The notes beneath the pieces are model-generated. The model did no database searches and was not told where the DNA came from. It was given only the letters and a program-made list of their open reading frames with translations. Source: Acerihabitans sp015654925 (lineage in GTDB: Bacteria > Pseudomonadota > Gammaproteobacteria > Enterobacterales > Enterobacteriaceae). From it: 64,000 bases of DNA. Position 1 is the first letter of the stretch. The number at the start of each line of letters is the position of its first letter. Where the stretch lies: the NCBI RefSeq assembly GCF_047324175.1, contig NZ_CP178732.1, positions 62,001 through 126,000 on the forward strand, given 5' to 3'. Below, piece after piece: positions 36,976 through 45,438 of the stretch. Made by a program: the position numbers and the translations under genes.

Positions 36976-38982
36976 ATGAAATCAAAAAATAACGGACAAA
37001 AATTTATTTCCCGCAATCGAGCGCCTCGCGTCCAGATTGAATATGAAGTGGAGCTGTACGGCGCGGAACGCACGGTCCAGCTGCCATTCGTGATGGGCGT
37101 CCTGGCGGATTTGGGTGGCGGATATCAATCATCGGCGCGTATCGACGAGCGCAAATTTCTCGATATTGATGCGGATAATTTTAATGAGCGCATGAAGTCA
37201 TTCCAGCCGCAGGTCGCTTTTCAAGTGGCGGATACCTTAAGCGGCCAGGGCGATTTATCGGTGGCGCTCACCTTTGATCATATGGACGATTTTTTGCCGG
37301 ATGCCATCGCGCGCCAGGTGGCGCCGCTGAACCTGCTGCTGGAAGCCCATGTCCAGCTGTCTAATCTGCTCTCTTATATGGACGGCAAACACGGCGCCGA
37401 AGAACTGCTTGCCTCGATTTTACAGGATAACTCGCTGCTGGACGGCCTGGCCGACGCACCGCCGGAACTGGAATCCGGGGAACCCGCCGGCTCATGCGCC
37501 TCCCCGCGGCCCGCATTGACGCGCCATGACGGCGTGACCAAAACCAGGGCATTGCTTGAAGAGAAGTTTCGCCCGAAAACCGAACAGGCACGCTATGCGG
37601 TAGAGCAGGCGGTACAAACGCTGGCGCGCCAGGTGCTGCAAAACCCCATCGCGATATCACGCGATGCTTTTAGCGCCATCCAGGGACTGGTCTGCGTGAT
37701 TGATCAAAAAATGTCCTGCCAGATCAACGCCATTCTGCATCATCCGGACTTCCAGCGGCTGGAGGGCACCTGGCGGGGCCTGCATTACCTGGTCAACAAT
37801 ACCGAAACCGGCGAGATGCTGAAAATCCGCGTCATGAACCTGGGTAAAACGGAGCTGGCCCGCACGCTGAAACGCTATAAAGGCGCCAGCTGGGATCAAA
37901 GCCCGCTATTTAAACGTATCTATGAAGAAGAATACGGCCAGTTCGGCGGGGAACCGCTGGGATGCCTGGTGGGGGATTTTTACTTCGATCATAGCCCGCA
38001 GGACGTGGAGTTGCTCGGCGAACTGTCGTTAATCGCCGCCGCCGCCCATTGCCCATTTATCAGCGGCGCATCGCCGGGCGTCATGCAGATGGAAACCTGG
38101 CAGGAGCTGTCTAATCCCCGCGATCTGAGCAAAATATTCCAAAACACCGAATATGCCGCCTGGCGCATGCTGCGCGAATCCGAAGACGCGCGTTATATCG
38201 GGCTGGTCATGCCGCGCCTGCTGGGACGCTTGCCCTATGGCGCGCCGGAAAATCCGGTGAATTCATTTAATTTTACCGAGCACACCGCCGGGGCCACGCA
38301 CGCTAATTTTGTCTGGATCAACGCGGCATACGCCATGGCGGTCAATATTAACCGATCGTTTAACGAGTATGGCTGGTGCACGTCCATTCGCGGAGTGGAG
38401 TCGGGGGGCGCGGTGGATAATTTATTGTGCCATAACTTCCCCACCGACGACGGCGGCGTGGATATGAAATGCCCGACGGAAATCGCCATCAGCGATCGCC
38501 GGGAGGCCGAACTGGCCAAAAATGGCTTCATGCCGCTGGTGTATCGTAAAAATTCTGATTTTGCCGCCTTTATCGGCGCCCAATCATTGCAAAAACCCGC
38601 GGAATACGGCGATCCGGATGCCAGCGCCAACGCCAATCTTGCCGCGCGCCTGCCTTATCTGTTCGCTTGCTGTCGCTTTGCCCATTACCTGAAATGCATT
38701 GTGCGCGACAAAGTGGGCACTTTCCAAACCCGCGATGAAATGGCGCGCTGGCTAAATAACTGGATTATCAATTATGTGGACGGCGATCCGCTTAATTCCT
38801 CACAGCAAACCAAAGCGCGCCGGCCCCTGGCGGCGGCCGAGGTACAGGTGAACGAGATGGCCGACAATCCGGGCTATTACCAGGCCAAGTTCTTTCTGCG
38901 TCCGCATTACCAGTTGGAAGGCTTGACGGTATCCCTGCGGCTGGTGTCCAAATTACCTTCCCTCAAACAGGGCGGCAACTAA
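36976..38982 (+). CDS. TssB-TssC sheath fusion protein
   Basis: One uninterrupted 668-aa frame joins both subunits of the contractile sheath, normally two genes (VipA ~165 aa and VipB ~495 aa). Residues ~10-158 are TssB (RNRAPRVQIEYEVELYG, LPFVMGVLADLGGG, LNLLLEAHVQLSNLLSYMDG). Residues ~158-190 are a Pro/Ser/Gly-rich linker. Residues ~190-668 are TssC (LLEEKFRP, FQRLEGTWRGLHYLV, FGGEPLGCLVGDFYFDHSPQDVELL, CRFAHYLKCIVRDKVG). The start has AAGGAG upstream at 36963. No stop lies in the linker. The only internal start candidate, an in-frame GTG at about 37534, lacks a ribosome-binding site. Hcp follows. Confidence 0.93.
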   Translation: MKSKNNGQKFISRNRAPRVQIEYEVELYGAERTVQLPFVMGVLADLGGGYQSSARIDERKFLDIDADNFNERMKSFQPQVAFQVADTLSGQGDLSVALTFDHMDDFLPDAIARQVAPLNLLLEAHVQLSNLLSYMDGKHGAEELLASILQDNSLLDGLADAPPELESGEPAGSCASPRPALTRHDGVTKTRALLEEKFRPKTEQARYAVEQAVQTLARQVLQNPIAISRDAFSAIQGLVCVIDQKMSCQINAILHHPDFQRLEGTWRGLHYLVNNTETGEMLKIRVMNLGKTELARTLKRYKGASWDQSPLFKRIYEEEYGQFGGEPLGCLVGDFYFDHSPQDVELLGELSLIAAAAHCPFISGASPGVMQMETWQELSNPRDLSKIFQNTEYAAWRMLRESEDARYIGLVMPRLLGRLPYGAPENPVNSFNFTEHTAGATHANFVWINAAYAMAVNINRSFNEYGWCTSIRGVESGGAVDNLLCHNFPTDDGGVDMKCPTEIAISDRREAELAKNGFMPLVYRKNSDFAAFIGAQSLQKPAEYGDPDASANANLAARLPYLFACCRFAHYLKCIVRDKVGTFQTRDEMARWLNNWIINYVDGDPLNSSQQTKARRPLAAAEVQVNEMADNPGYYQAKFFLRPHYQLEGLTVSLRLVSKLPSLKQGGN

Positions 38983-39026
38983 TATGCCGCGCTTAGCTAA
39001 ACCATTCCCCAATAGGAGCGCCCCCC

Positions 39027-39536
39027 ATGCATAACAGTATTTACCTGCGGGTAGAAGATGTGACCGGCGAGGCCAAAGATGGCGGCCATAAAGAGTGGAT
39101 TGATGTGCAGCATTTTCAATGGCAGCTCCGGCAGCCCACCGAGAACGGCGTGGGCGGCGGCGGCGGCAGCGGCCGGCTGATGGTGCGGGATCTTGAGGTC
39201 TTTGCCCGGCTTGATAAGGCCATGCCGACCATGATGACGCTGGGGGCCCGCGGCTCCCGGCTCAAAACCGTAACCGTCGCCCTGAGCAAAGCCGGCAGCG
39301 GCCAAAAGGATTACCTGAATATTACGCTGAAAAACGTCATATTGAGCGGCGTGGAAATGATGAAGTATACCGGGGCGGGCGGCATGGAGGGCAATGCGGT
39401 CGCCGCTGGCGCCATGGGCGTCGTTTATCGTTTTTCACCGTCGCTGGTGGAAGTCAATTATTACGAGCAAAACGAAGACGGCGAGCCGGGCGCGCCGGTG
39501 ACCTTTAACTGGGACGTCAAAGGCAACGTGCAGTAA
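39027..39536 (+). CDS. hcp: T6SS inner-tube protein Hcp (TssD)
   Basis: Hcp hexamers stack as the secreted inner tube and carry small effectors. The protein is 169 aa, Hcp1-type, with the start YLRVEDVTGEAKDGGHKEWIDVQHF and the core KYTGAGGMEGNAVAAGAMGVVYRF..VEVNYYEQ. A five-glycine loop (residues ~43-47) precedes GRLMVRDLEVF. It is preceded by ATAGGAGCG and ends at the start of the next gene with 1-bp overlap. Confidence 0.95.
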   Translation: MHNSIYLRVEDVTGEAKDGGHKEWIDVQHFQWQLRQPTENGVGGGGGSGRLMVRDLEVFARLDKAMPTMMTLGARGSRLKTVTVALSKAGSGQKDYLNITLKNVILSGVEMMKYTGAGGMEGNAVAAGAMGVVYRFSPSLVEVNYYEQNEDGEPGAPVTFNWDVKGNVQ

Positions 39537-40066
39537 TGGCGGAACCGGATATCGATCGGGTATTAGCCGCTCTGCTTGACGGCGCGCCGCCGTCCGGCCG
39601 CACGACGATTGACGAGTCGGCGCTGGCCGGCGGCCCGCAGCTGTTCGAGGGCGGCGAAACCGACCCCACGCGCTTGTTCTTTCATCCCGCCGCCGCCGGC
39701 GGACCGGATTTCAGGTATGCGCCGGCGGCGCCGCGCACGCAAGAACCCACGGGACTTGCCCCGGCGCAGCGCCAGGCGATGCAGCGGGCGCTTACCGCCT
39801 GTTTTGCCGAAATTCTGCCCCGCCTCGCTCCCGAGCATTGCCCGCATATGCCGGGGGCCGGCCGCATCCCCTGGCGGCTGGCCGGGGCGCATAAGCGGCG
39901 GGGATGGCGCTGGGCGGAATACAGCGCGAGTTATCGCCATGCCAGCGCAATCTTGCTGAGCGATCTCGCCTCCGTGTTTGACTCGACCTTCCTGACGGTA
40001 TATCAGCGGGAGATGAAGCGCGCCGGCGATGATTATCCCGGCAAACCGGCTCCGGATCGCCAGTAA
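39536..40066 (+). CDS. TagH C-terminal-like protein lacking an FHA domain
   Basis: This 176-aa protein starts at the last base of the hcp stop. Residues ~1-75 are Pro/Ala/Gly-rich and look disordered. Residues ~80-170 resemble the C-terminal domain of the T6SS FHA protein TagH/ImpI: a helix APAQRQAMQRALTACFAEILPRL followed by W..Y...YRHASAILLSDLASVFDSTFLTVYQREMKRA. There is no FHA fold, so phosphothreonine reading is not expected. It closes the plus-strand operon. The family assignment rests on pattern only. Confidence 0.6.
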   Translation: MAEPDIDRVLAALLDGAPPSGRTTIDESALAGGPQLFEGGETDPTRLFFHPAAAGGPDFRYAPAAPRTQEPTGLAPAQRQAMQRALTACFAEILPRLAPEHCPHMPGAGRIPWRLAGAHKRRGWRWAEYSASYRHASAILLSDLASVFDSTFLTVYQREMKRAGDDYPGKPAPDRQ

Positions 40067-40089
40067 GCGCGTGTTAAACCGCGCCCGAC

Positions 40090-40109
40090 GGCCATCAGGG
40101 AGGATGGCC
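40090..40109. terminator. Hairpin between the two converging T6SS operons
   Basis: A perfect 7-bp stem GGCCATC/GATGGCC with a 6-base loop lies in the 57-bp gap between the facing gene ends. There is no T-tract on either side, so termination here would be weak or Rho-assisted. Confidence 0.35.
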
Positions 40110-40123
40110 ACGGCACGCCGCCA

Positions 40124-41245
40124 TTAATTTCCCGCCGCCCCGGCGATATCGTCGCCAGCATAGACCCAATCTCCCCGATGGCGTTGCCGGACATTATGTC
40201 CCAGCCAGCAATTCCGGCCCAGCGGCTGGCCGTCGCCTAAGGCGCAGCCCCGATAATGGTCCCGATGGAGGATCAGCCTGGCTTCCCAGGCGTATTCCAT
40301 GCCAACGTAGTGAATCACCCACTCGCGCAGCTGCGCCAGTTTTCCCGGCCGACGGCGCCGGGCGGGTAAAAATTGCGCATATTGCCGCCGGGACAGCGGG
40401 CCGATATCAATGGCGAAGCGATATTGCCTGTCGGGAGCGGCGACGCCGAGGCAACTGGCGATCCCCAGACGGGTTGCCGCTCCCGCGGCGTGCAGGCACA
40501 GGCGGCCGCCGCGGGGAAGCCGCAGCCACTGGAACACATTTTCCCGCACCCTGGCCGGCACGGAGAAAAAGTGGCGGATTATCGCGCCCAGGCCCTCGCT
40601 GTTGCGGGGGTGGCGGGTTAAATGCCCCGCCATATAATAACGCGCCAGGGCGCTCAGGCCGCCCTGGCGCTGTGCGGGCCGGCCGATGCCGATCAGGCAG
40701 GCGGCATAATCGTCGAAGCGCCGGTTATCCGGCCGATCGAACGACACGCACTGCTGGGCGTCCGCCCAGGCGCGATAAAACAGCATGATCAAGCGGTGGT
40801 GGAAGATATTGGCGAAAGCCGTCAGGCTAGGGTCATTATCCTGCTGCGCGCGCTGAAAGGCATACTCCGTCATATGCAGGGGCAGCGGACCGTTGGGGCC
40901 GAACAGACCAAAGCCCACGATGTCCACCTGTCGCAGCCCGGTGTCGGCGTAAGGGGTGATGGCGGCGATATTGGCGGCGGTAAACGCCAGCTCAGGGGTC
41001 TGGCCCAGGCGCAGCGGTTCATAACGCGGCAGCGGGGCGCGGCCTAATGAATAGCGTCCCCCGGCTTGGGCATCGATACGCCGCAGCAACTGGAACAGAT
41101 CGTATCGCCAGGGCGCGGACGCGCGGGCCGACCAAAACCGATCGTCCAGGTTTTGCGCGCCGTCAAGGTAGACGCCGCCGCGCGCGGGAGGCGGGCGCAG
41201 CCGCGGTATGGCGCCGCGGCAGGGCCGGAGAGCGTGGATTTTCAT
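40124..41245 (-). CDS. tssG: T6SS baseplate protein TssG
   Basis: TssG pairs with TssF and TssE in the baseplate wedge. The ATG at 41245 overlaps the tssF stop (ATGA) and gives 373 aa; a start at 41278 would run into tssF. Family features are PWRYDLFQLLRRIDAQAGG, the LFGPNGPLPLHMTEYAFQR block and FFSVPARVRENVFQWLRLP. It is the last gene of the minus-strand operon. Confidence 0.93.
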   Translation of the reverse strand: MKIHALRPCRGAIPRLRPPPARGGVYLDGAQNLDDRFWSARASAPWRYDLFQLLRRIDAQAGGRYSLGRAPLPRYEPLRLGQTPELAFTAANIAAITPYADTGLRQVDIVGFGLFGPNGPLPLHMTEYAFQRAQQDNDPSLTAFANIFHHRLIMLFYRAWADAQQCVSFDRPDNRRFDDYAACLIGIGRPAQRQGGLSALARYYMAGHLTRHPRNSEGLGAIIRHFFSVPARVRENVFQWLRLPRGGRLCLHAAGAATRLGIASCLGVAAPDRQYRFAIDIGPLSRRQYAQFLPARRRRPGKLAQLREWVIHYVGMEYAWEARLILHRDHYRGCALGDGQPLGRNCWLGHNVRQRHRGDWVYAGDDIAGAAGN

Positions 41246-43110
41246 AATGGCGTTTTCTCGCCGGCGCTCGCCGGCCAATGGCCGATCCGGCCCCGCTGGC
41301 GGGAATGGAGCGTGGTTTCGGTAAAGCTGTTGATAGCGGCCAGGCGCGTAAACAGGCGCGCCAGCACGCTGCCCAATAGCCAGGGGCTAAGCCCGGAGAA
41401 GGCCTGTTCATCAACGCTTATTTCGATGCTGACGCCGCGCGCCACCAGTGCGGGCGGCGCCAGCAGCCGGGTGCAGGGCGACAGGCGGCACTGGAAAATG
41501 CCGGCGATTTGCTGCGCGACGGCGCTGTCGGCCTGTCGGGCATGCACCTGGAGCAATTGGCGCAGGGCCGCTCCTCCCTGGCCGCTGGCGCAATCCATCA
41601 GGCTGAAATAGTTCAGCTGTAGAAGGTTAATCAACTGCCAGCTCGCCTGGCCTTCCGCCGGCGCCGGACGCGGAGCGCTGGGACCTTTGCGTATGCGCAC
41701 GCCGCACACCGGCATGGAATCCCGTATTACCAGCCGCCCCATCTCCTGTTGCATCAGCCGCAGCGGCAGATCCCGGTTGGAGCACAGCACCTCGGCGTTG
41801 AGGAAGGTTAAGTCCCCATGCCAGGGCGGATGCCGTTCGTCGGCCAGTGAGATAAAAACCTCCGACCCCGGATAACCGGTATCCGTACCGCGCGGGGCGT
41901 CGGCGGGGGACCAGGGGCGCGGTTCGCGGCGCAAAGAAAACCAGCCCGTATCCCCCTCGCCGTCGTCGCTCAACTGGTCGTAAAACGGTTTGAATACGCG
42001 CCGAAAGCCGTTTTCGCCTTTACCGCCGCAGCCGTGTAGCCGGCGGATAGAATGAATTTCGTAATCCAGGGGATGCAGGGTATCCACCACCACCTGATAC
42101 TCGCTCCGGCGTTCATGCAGCAGGATACGTTCGGCGGCGGCGGGGAATAAATTAATCACCGGCGTGCAGTGCAGCGCGAGATGATCCCGATCCACCCGCC
42201 GTTCCAGGTCGGGGACGGATTTATCCAGCAACAGCACCAGTTCCAGCGTTTGCCGCTTGCCGCCGCCGGCCAGCAGCGGTTGCAGCCCCCGGATGCTGAA
42301 AAATTGCAGGCGGGCGGGAAAGCAAAAATATTCCTGCATCAGGCGAAAGGCATCCAGGTTGCGCAAATCCCGCGGCAGCATCGCCTGGTCGGCCCGGAAC
42401 CCTTCGTGGCGCAGCGCCTGCCGGCCCAGCACCAGGCGCTGCGCGGGCGCTCCGCCGATGTGGCACACCACGCTTTGTGTATGCTGCATAATAAGCTCAA
42501 GCAATCGTTGCGCCGGTATATCCCCGGCGCAAAGATAAAACATCAAGCGATCGCAGCGCATTTCCCCAAGCGACACATGGTCAAAACAGCTGAGCCGGAT
42601 ACGCAGCGCGCTGGCGGTATCCCTCAGGCCCAGCGCGGCGGGGGCGATATCCGCGGGTACGCCGCCCAATTCCACATGGTCGATGCGTAATGGCTGCAAA
42701 TCGACTTCGTGGGCGGTGCGATAGCGGCAGGTTATCCCTTTGGCCTTCAGCGCCAGATTGTCCATTACCGTGCCGCGCGGTACGCGAAACCCCTGGCTTA
42801 TATCGCCCTTGTGCGCATCCGGTTGCAGTTCCACCACCGCCATCGACGGGGTGCCCGCCAGGTAGTTCGGATGCAGCATTTCCAGCAACTGGCGGGTAAA
42901 GCGCGGAAATTCGGCATCCATCTTGAGCTGGATACGCGACGTCAGGAAAGCGAATCCCTCCAGCAATCGTTCTACATAAGGATCGGCGCGGTCGCCGTCC
43001 GCCATGCCCAGGCGCCCGGCCACTTTGGGATAGTGCCCGGCGAATTCCGCGCCGCGCTCGCGCAGCCACGCCAGTTCGCGATTGTAATAATCCAGTAGCC
43101 GGCTATCCAT
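41242..43110 (-). CDS. tssF: T6SS baseplate protein TssF
   Basis: TssF is the large wedge protein of the baseplate. The ATG at 43110 gives MDSRLLDYYNRELAWLRE, the usual TssF start, and 622 aa; a longer open frame upstream is the other strand frame of tssE. Conserved segments are DPYVERLLEGFAFLTSRIQLKMDAEFPRFTRQLLEMLHPNYL near residue 40. It overlaps tssE by 8 bp and tssG by 4 bp. Confidence 0.95.
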   Translation of the reverse strand: MDSRLLDYYNRELAWLRERGAEFAGHYPKVAGRLGMADGDRADPYVERLLEGFAFLTSRIQLKMDAEFPRFTRQLLEMLHPNYLAGTPSMAVVELQPDAHKGDISQGFRVPRGTVMDNLALKAKGITCRYRTAHEVDLQPLRIDHVELGGVPADIAPAALGLRDTASALRIRLSCFDHVSLGEMRCDRLMFYLCAGDIPAQRLLELIMQHTQSVVCHIGGAPAQRLVLGRQALRHEGFRADQAMLPRDLRNLDAFRLMQEYFCFPARLQFFSIRGLQPLLAGGGKRQTLELVLLLDKSVPDLERRVDRDHLALHCTPVINLFPAAAERILLHERRSEYQVVVDTLHPLDYEIHSIRRLHGCGGKGENGFRRVFKPFYDQLSDDGEGDTGWFSLRREPRPWSPADAPRGTDTGYPGSEVFISLADERHPPWHGDLTFLNAEVLCSNRDLPLRLMQQEMGRLVIRDSMPVCGVRIRKGPSAPRPAPAEGQASWQLINLLQLNYFSLMDCASGQGGAALRQLLQVHARQADSAVAQQIAGIFQCRLSPCTRLLAPPALVARGVSIEISVDEQAFSGLSPWLLGSVLARLFTRLAAINSFTETTLHSRQRGRIGHWPASAGEKTPL

Positions 43111-43669
43111 GGTAATCCTTATCGGCCAGTTCAAAATGGCCGCTTTCCAAATCCACGCGGCTGATAAATGCGAAATCCAGCGGTTCGGGCGACCACCACA
43201 GGCGCCCCTGGATATCAAACGACAGCTTGTTGTGCGCAGCCAGCTTGAGGTCCTCATCGGCGCAGCCGATGGTAAGCTCCGAGGCGATAATGCGCGGTTC
43301 GAACCGAGCGATGGCCCGGGCAATGGCGCGTTCAATCTCATGCCAGGTAATGTCGGACAGCACTTTACCGGCCAGCGGCGGCACCCCGTAGTTAAGGGTG
43401 CTATCGCTGACGTGGGGCCAGGGGGCGAGATCGCGGGCGCAAGCGAAATGGGCGCAGTTCAACAGCGCCTGTAAATTCGCCAGCACCGATTGCTTCAGGG
43501 CCCGCCGGGAGTCCGCCCTGTCCGCCTCCGTTTCCCAGGCTATATGCGGCGCGTCGTCGGTCAGCCGTTCCAGAAGCAAGGGCAACACCGGCTGGCGGGG
43601 ACGGGGAGCCGGTCTGTCGCCGGTCAAACCCGGCAGGCCCGGCACCATAGTCGCGCGGTTTTTTAACAT
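43103..43669 (-). CDS. tssE: T6SS baseplate protein TssE (gp25-like)
   Basis: TssE is the gp25/GPW-family wedge protein that docks the sheath to the baseplate. The start is placed at ATG 43669 (188 aa); the frame stays open far upstream, but that part is antisense to DUF3540 coding. The body has the family ESVLANLQALLN-like helix (KQSVLANLQALLNCAHF), STLNYGVPPLAG and the IARAIARFEPRII block. A start a few codons later is possible. Confidence 0.88.
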   Translation of the reverse strand: MLKNRATMVPGLPGLTGDRPAPRPRQPVLPLLLERLTDDAPHIAWETEADRADSRRALKQSVLANLQALLNCAHFACARDLAPWPHVSDSTLNYGVPPLAGKVLSDITWHEIERAIARAIARFEPRIIASELTIGCADEDLKLAAHNKLSFDIQGRLWWSPEPLDFAFISRVDLESGHFELADKDYHG

Positions 43670-43706
43670 ACTGATGGTTTTCCTGGTGAATAGGGCCGGG
43701 ATTGCG

Positions 43707-44339
43707 TTAGCCCATATGGATTTGTTCGGAATCGAGTTTGGTAATGGCGTCGGAGGTAATAATGACGTTTTGCCCATGAATGCGGGCATAATCCGTGGCC
43801 TGGTAATCCAGCTGGCCCACCCGCGCGTGCTCGGTGTGCGTGACCTTGCGCAGCAGCCGGTGGCTGATTTGCACCAGGGTTTGCCATACCGATTCGAGAC
43901 GCTTGCCCACGATGCATAGGGTGTCGACCCAGGCCGACAGATCCTGGCCGTGGTATTGCATCCGTCCGATATGGCACTCGCTGCGATCGGCATTGATGTT
44001 TACCGCCGGTCCGTTCAACTGCAGGCGCCTTTCGCCCGTCAGGGTTAATTCCCCGCAGGGGGCGATGCGCAAATCGCCGGGCACGCTCAGGGAGAAGGGG
44101 CGGCCGCTATCGGCACGGGTAAGTACGGCCAGCAACCACAGCTGGGCTTCGTCGCCGGCGATCAACACCTCGTCCCCCGGTTCCGGGGTCAATAAACAGC
44201 TGGCGGCCAGACGGCATTGCCAGCCGCGCTGCTGGTGGCGCACGATAAAAAAGCCCTCGGGCAGGATATTCACCACCCGCCCCACGGCCTGGCGGGGCGG
44301 CGCTGTCCCATGGTTAACGGTGGCATGTCGGTTAATCAT
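43707..44339 (-). CDS. DUF3540 domain protein
   Basis: This 210-aa protein starts at ATG 44339 and overlaps the upstream pentapeptide gene by 8 bp. The DUF3540 pattern is an N-terminal small beta domain (AVGRVVNILPEGFFIVRHQQRGWQCRLAASCLLTPEPGDEVLIA) and a C-terminal part ending HGQNVIITSDAITKLDSEQIHMG. DUF3540 genes recur beside VgrG, DUF2169, pentapeptide and DUF4150 genes, so a role in spike or effector assembly is inferred. Its biochemical function is unknown. Confidence 0.8.
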   Translation of the reverse strand: MINRHATVNHGTAPPRQAVGRVVNILPEGFFIVRHQQRGWQCRLAASCLLTPEPGDEVLIAGDEAQLWLLAVLTRADSGRPFSLSVPGDLRIAPCGELTLTGERRLQLNGPAVNINADRSECHIGRMQYHGQDLSAWVDTLCIVGKRLESVWQTLVQISHRLLRKVTHTEHARVGQLDYQATDYARIHGQNVIITSDAITKLDSEQIHMG

Positions 44340-45438
44340 AATCGGTCTCTCTGGGATATTGATAAGTAGGCGGGCCGGGTTGCCGCAGGCGGGTCCATTC
44401 TTCGGCGGCGAACAGCGCCTCGTCCCGCGCCAGGATGCCTTGATCCGTGGAAAACAGCGTGTCCCGCCGCCGGGCGCGGTGCATGCGGGTGCGCAGGAAA
44501 CGCGCTTGCCGCAGATCGGCGGCGCTGATATCGGACCAGCTGAAATCGGCATAAGTCAGATCGCAGGCCGCCAGCCGGCAGCCGCCGGCCCGCGCATAGT
44601 GGAGCATGGCCTGTACCAGGGATGAATGGGAGAAGTCCGCCTGGCGCAGGTCGGCGCCGATAAACTGGCTTTGGTCAAAACAACCGCGCCGGGCGCGGGC
44701 GCGCCGCAAATCGCTGTCGATAAATAGCGCCTGGGCGCTGCGGACGCCGTCAAGCCGGGCGTCGCGCAGGGAGGCGCCTTTAAAACAGCTGCCGGTCAGG
44801 TTGCTCTGACCGAAGTTGACGTTATCCATGGCGTTATCGGTAAACTGGCAGCCGGTAAAACGTTGCCCGCGGTAGTCATTGTTGCGGTGATCGCAGCCGG
44901 CGAAAATGGTGCGATCAATATTATTACCAGTCAGCAAGGTGGCCTGGAGGTCGGCATCAAACAGCGTGGTCTGCGATATCCGGCAATCTTGCAGGCGGGC
45001 GTTGGCCAGGGTGGTCTTGAAGAGCGTTACTTTCTCCATGACGCCATGTTCAAATAGCGCGCCGTCCAGCGGGCATTGCAAAAATTGGGTTTCAGTCAGC
45101 GCGGCCCCGCCAAATCCGCCCCGGGTCAGATCGCAATGGTTAAATACGCTGCTTTTCAAGGTACAACCGGCAAAATTCGCCCGGCCCAGCGAGCAGCGGT
45201 TGAACCGGCAACCGTCGATGGCGCCGCCGGCAAAACCCGCATCCTCCAGCCGGCATCCATCGAACAACACATCTTCAAGCTGCCGGCGGCTGAAATCGGG
45301 GCGGATAAATACCACATCGTTGAATATCGCCCCCCGCAGCGTCACGCCGGTGAGCTGGGCCGGGTCGAGCACCAGGCCGGCGATAATTTCGCCCTGGCTG
45401 ATTTTTTGTTGTAGCTGCAAAGCCGATAGCGGGGTCAT
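44332..45438 (-). CDS. Pentapeptide-repeat protein
   Basis: This 368-aa protein starts at ATG 45438, overlapping the previous stop (ATGA). After ~25 residues it is almost entirely pentapeptide repeats of the A(D/N)LXX type (e.g. GANFAGC, DNVNFGQSNLTGSCF, ADLRQADF), predicted to form a right-handed four-sided beta-helix. The last ~35 residues are non-repeat. It lies between a DUF2169-pentapeptide gene and DUF3540 and probably acts with them at the VgrG/PAAR-like spike. Target and function are unknown. Confidence 0.85.
   Translation of the reverse strand: MTPLSALQLQQKISQGEIIAGLVLDPAQLTGVTLRGAIFNDVVFIRPDFSRRQLEDVLFDGCRLEDAGFAGGAIDGCRFNRCSLGRANFAGCTLKSSVFNHCDLTRGGFGGAALTETQFLQCPLDGALFEHGVMEKVTLFKTTLANARLQDCRISQTTLFDADLQATLLTGNNIDRTIFAGCDHRNNDYRGQRFTGCQFTDNAMDNVNFGQSNLTGSCFKGASLRDARLDGVRSAQALFIDSDLRRARARRGCFDQSQFIGADLRQADFSHSSLVQAMLHYARAGGCRLAACDLTYADFSWSDISAADLRQARFLRTRMHRARRRDTLFSTDQGILARDEALFAAEEWTRLRQPGPPTYQYPRETDYD

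Noticed and set aside
43111..43341. Upstream extension of the tssF frame
   Set aside because: It is a shadow of tssE coding; TssF starts MDSRLLDYY at 43110.
43670..43993. Upstream extension of the tssE frame
   Set aside because: This part is the alternate frame of the DUF3540 gene on the same strand; TssE homology begins only after the ATG at 43669.
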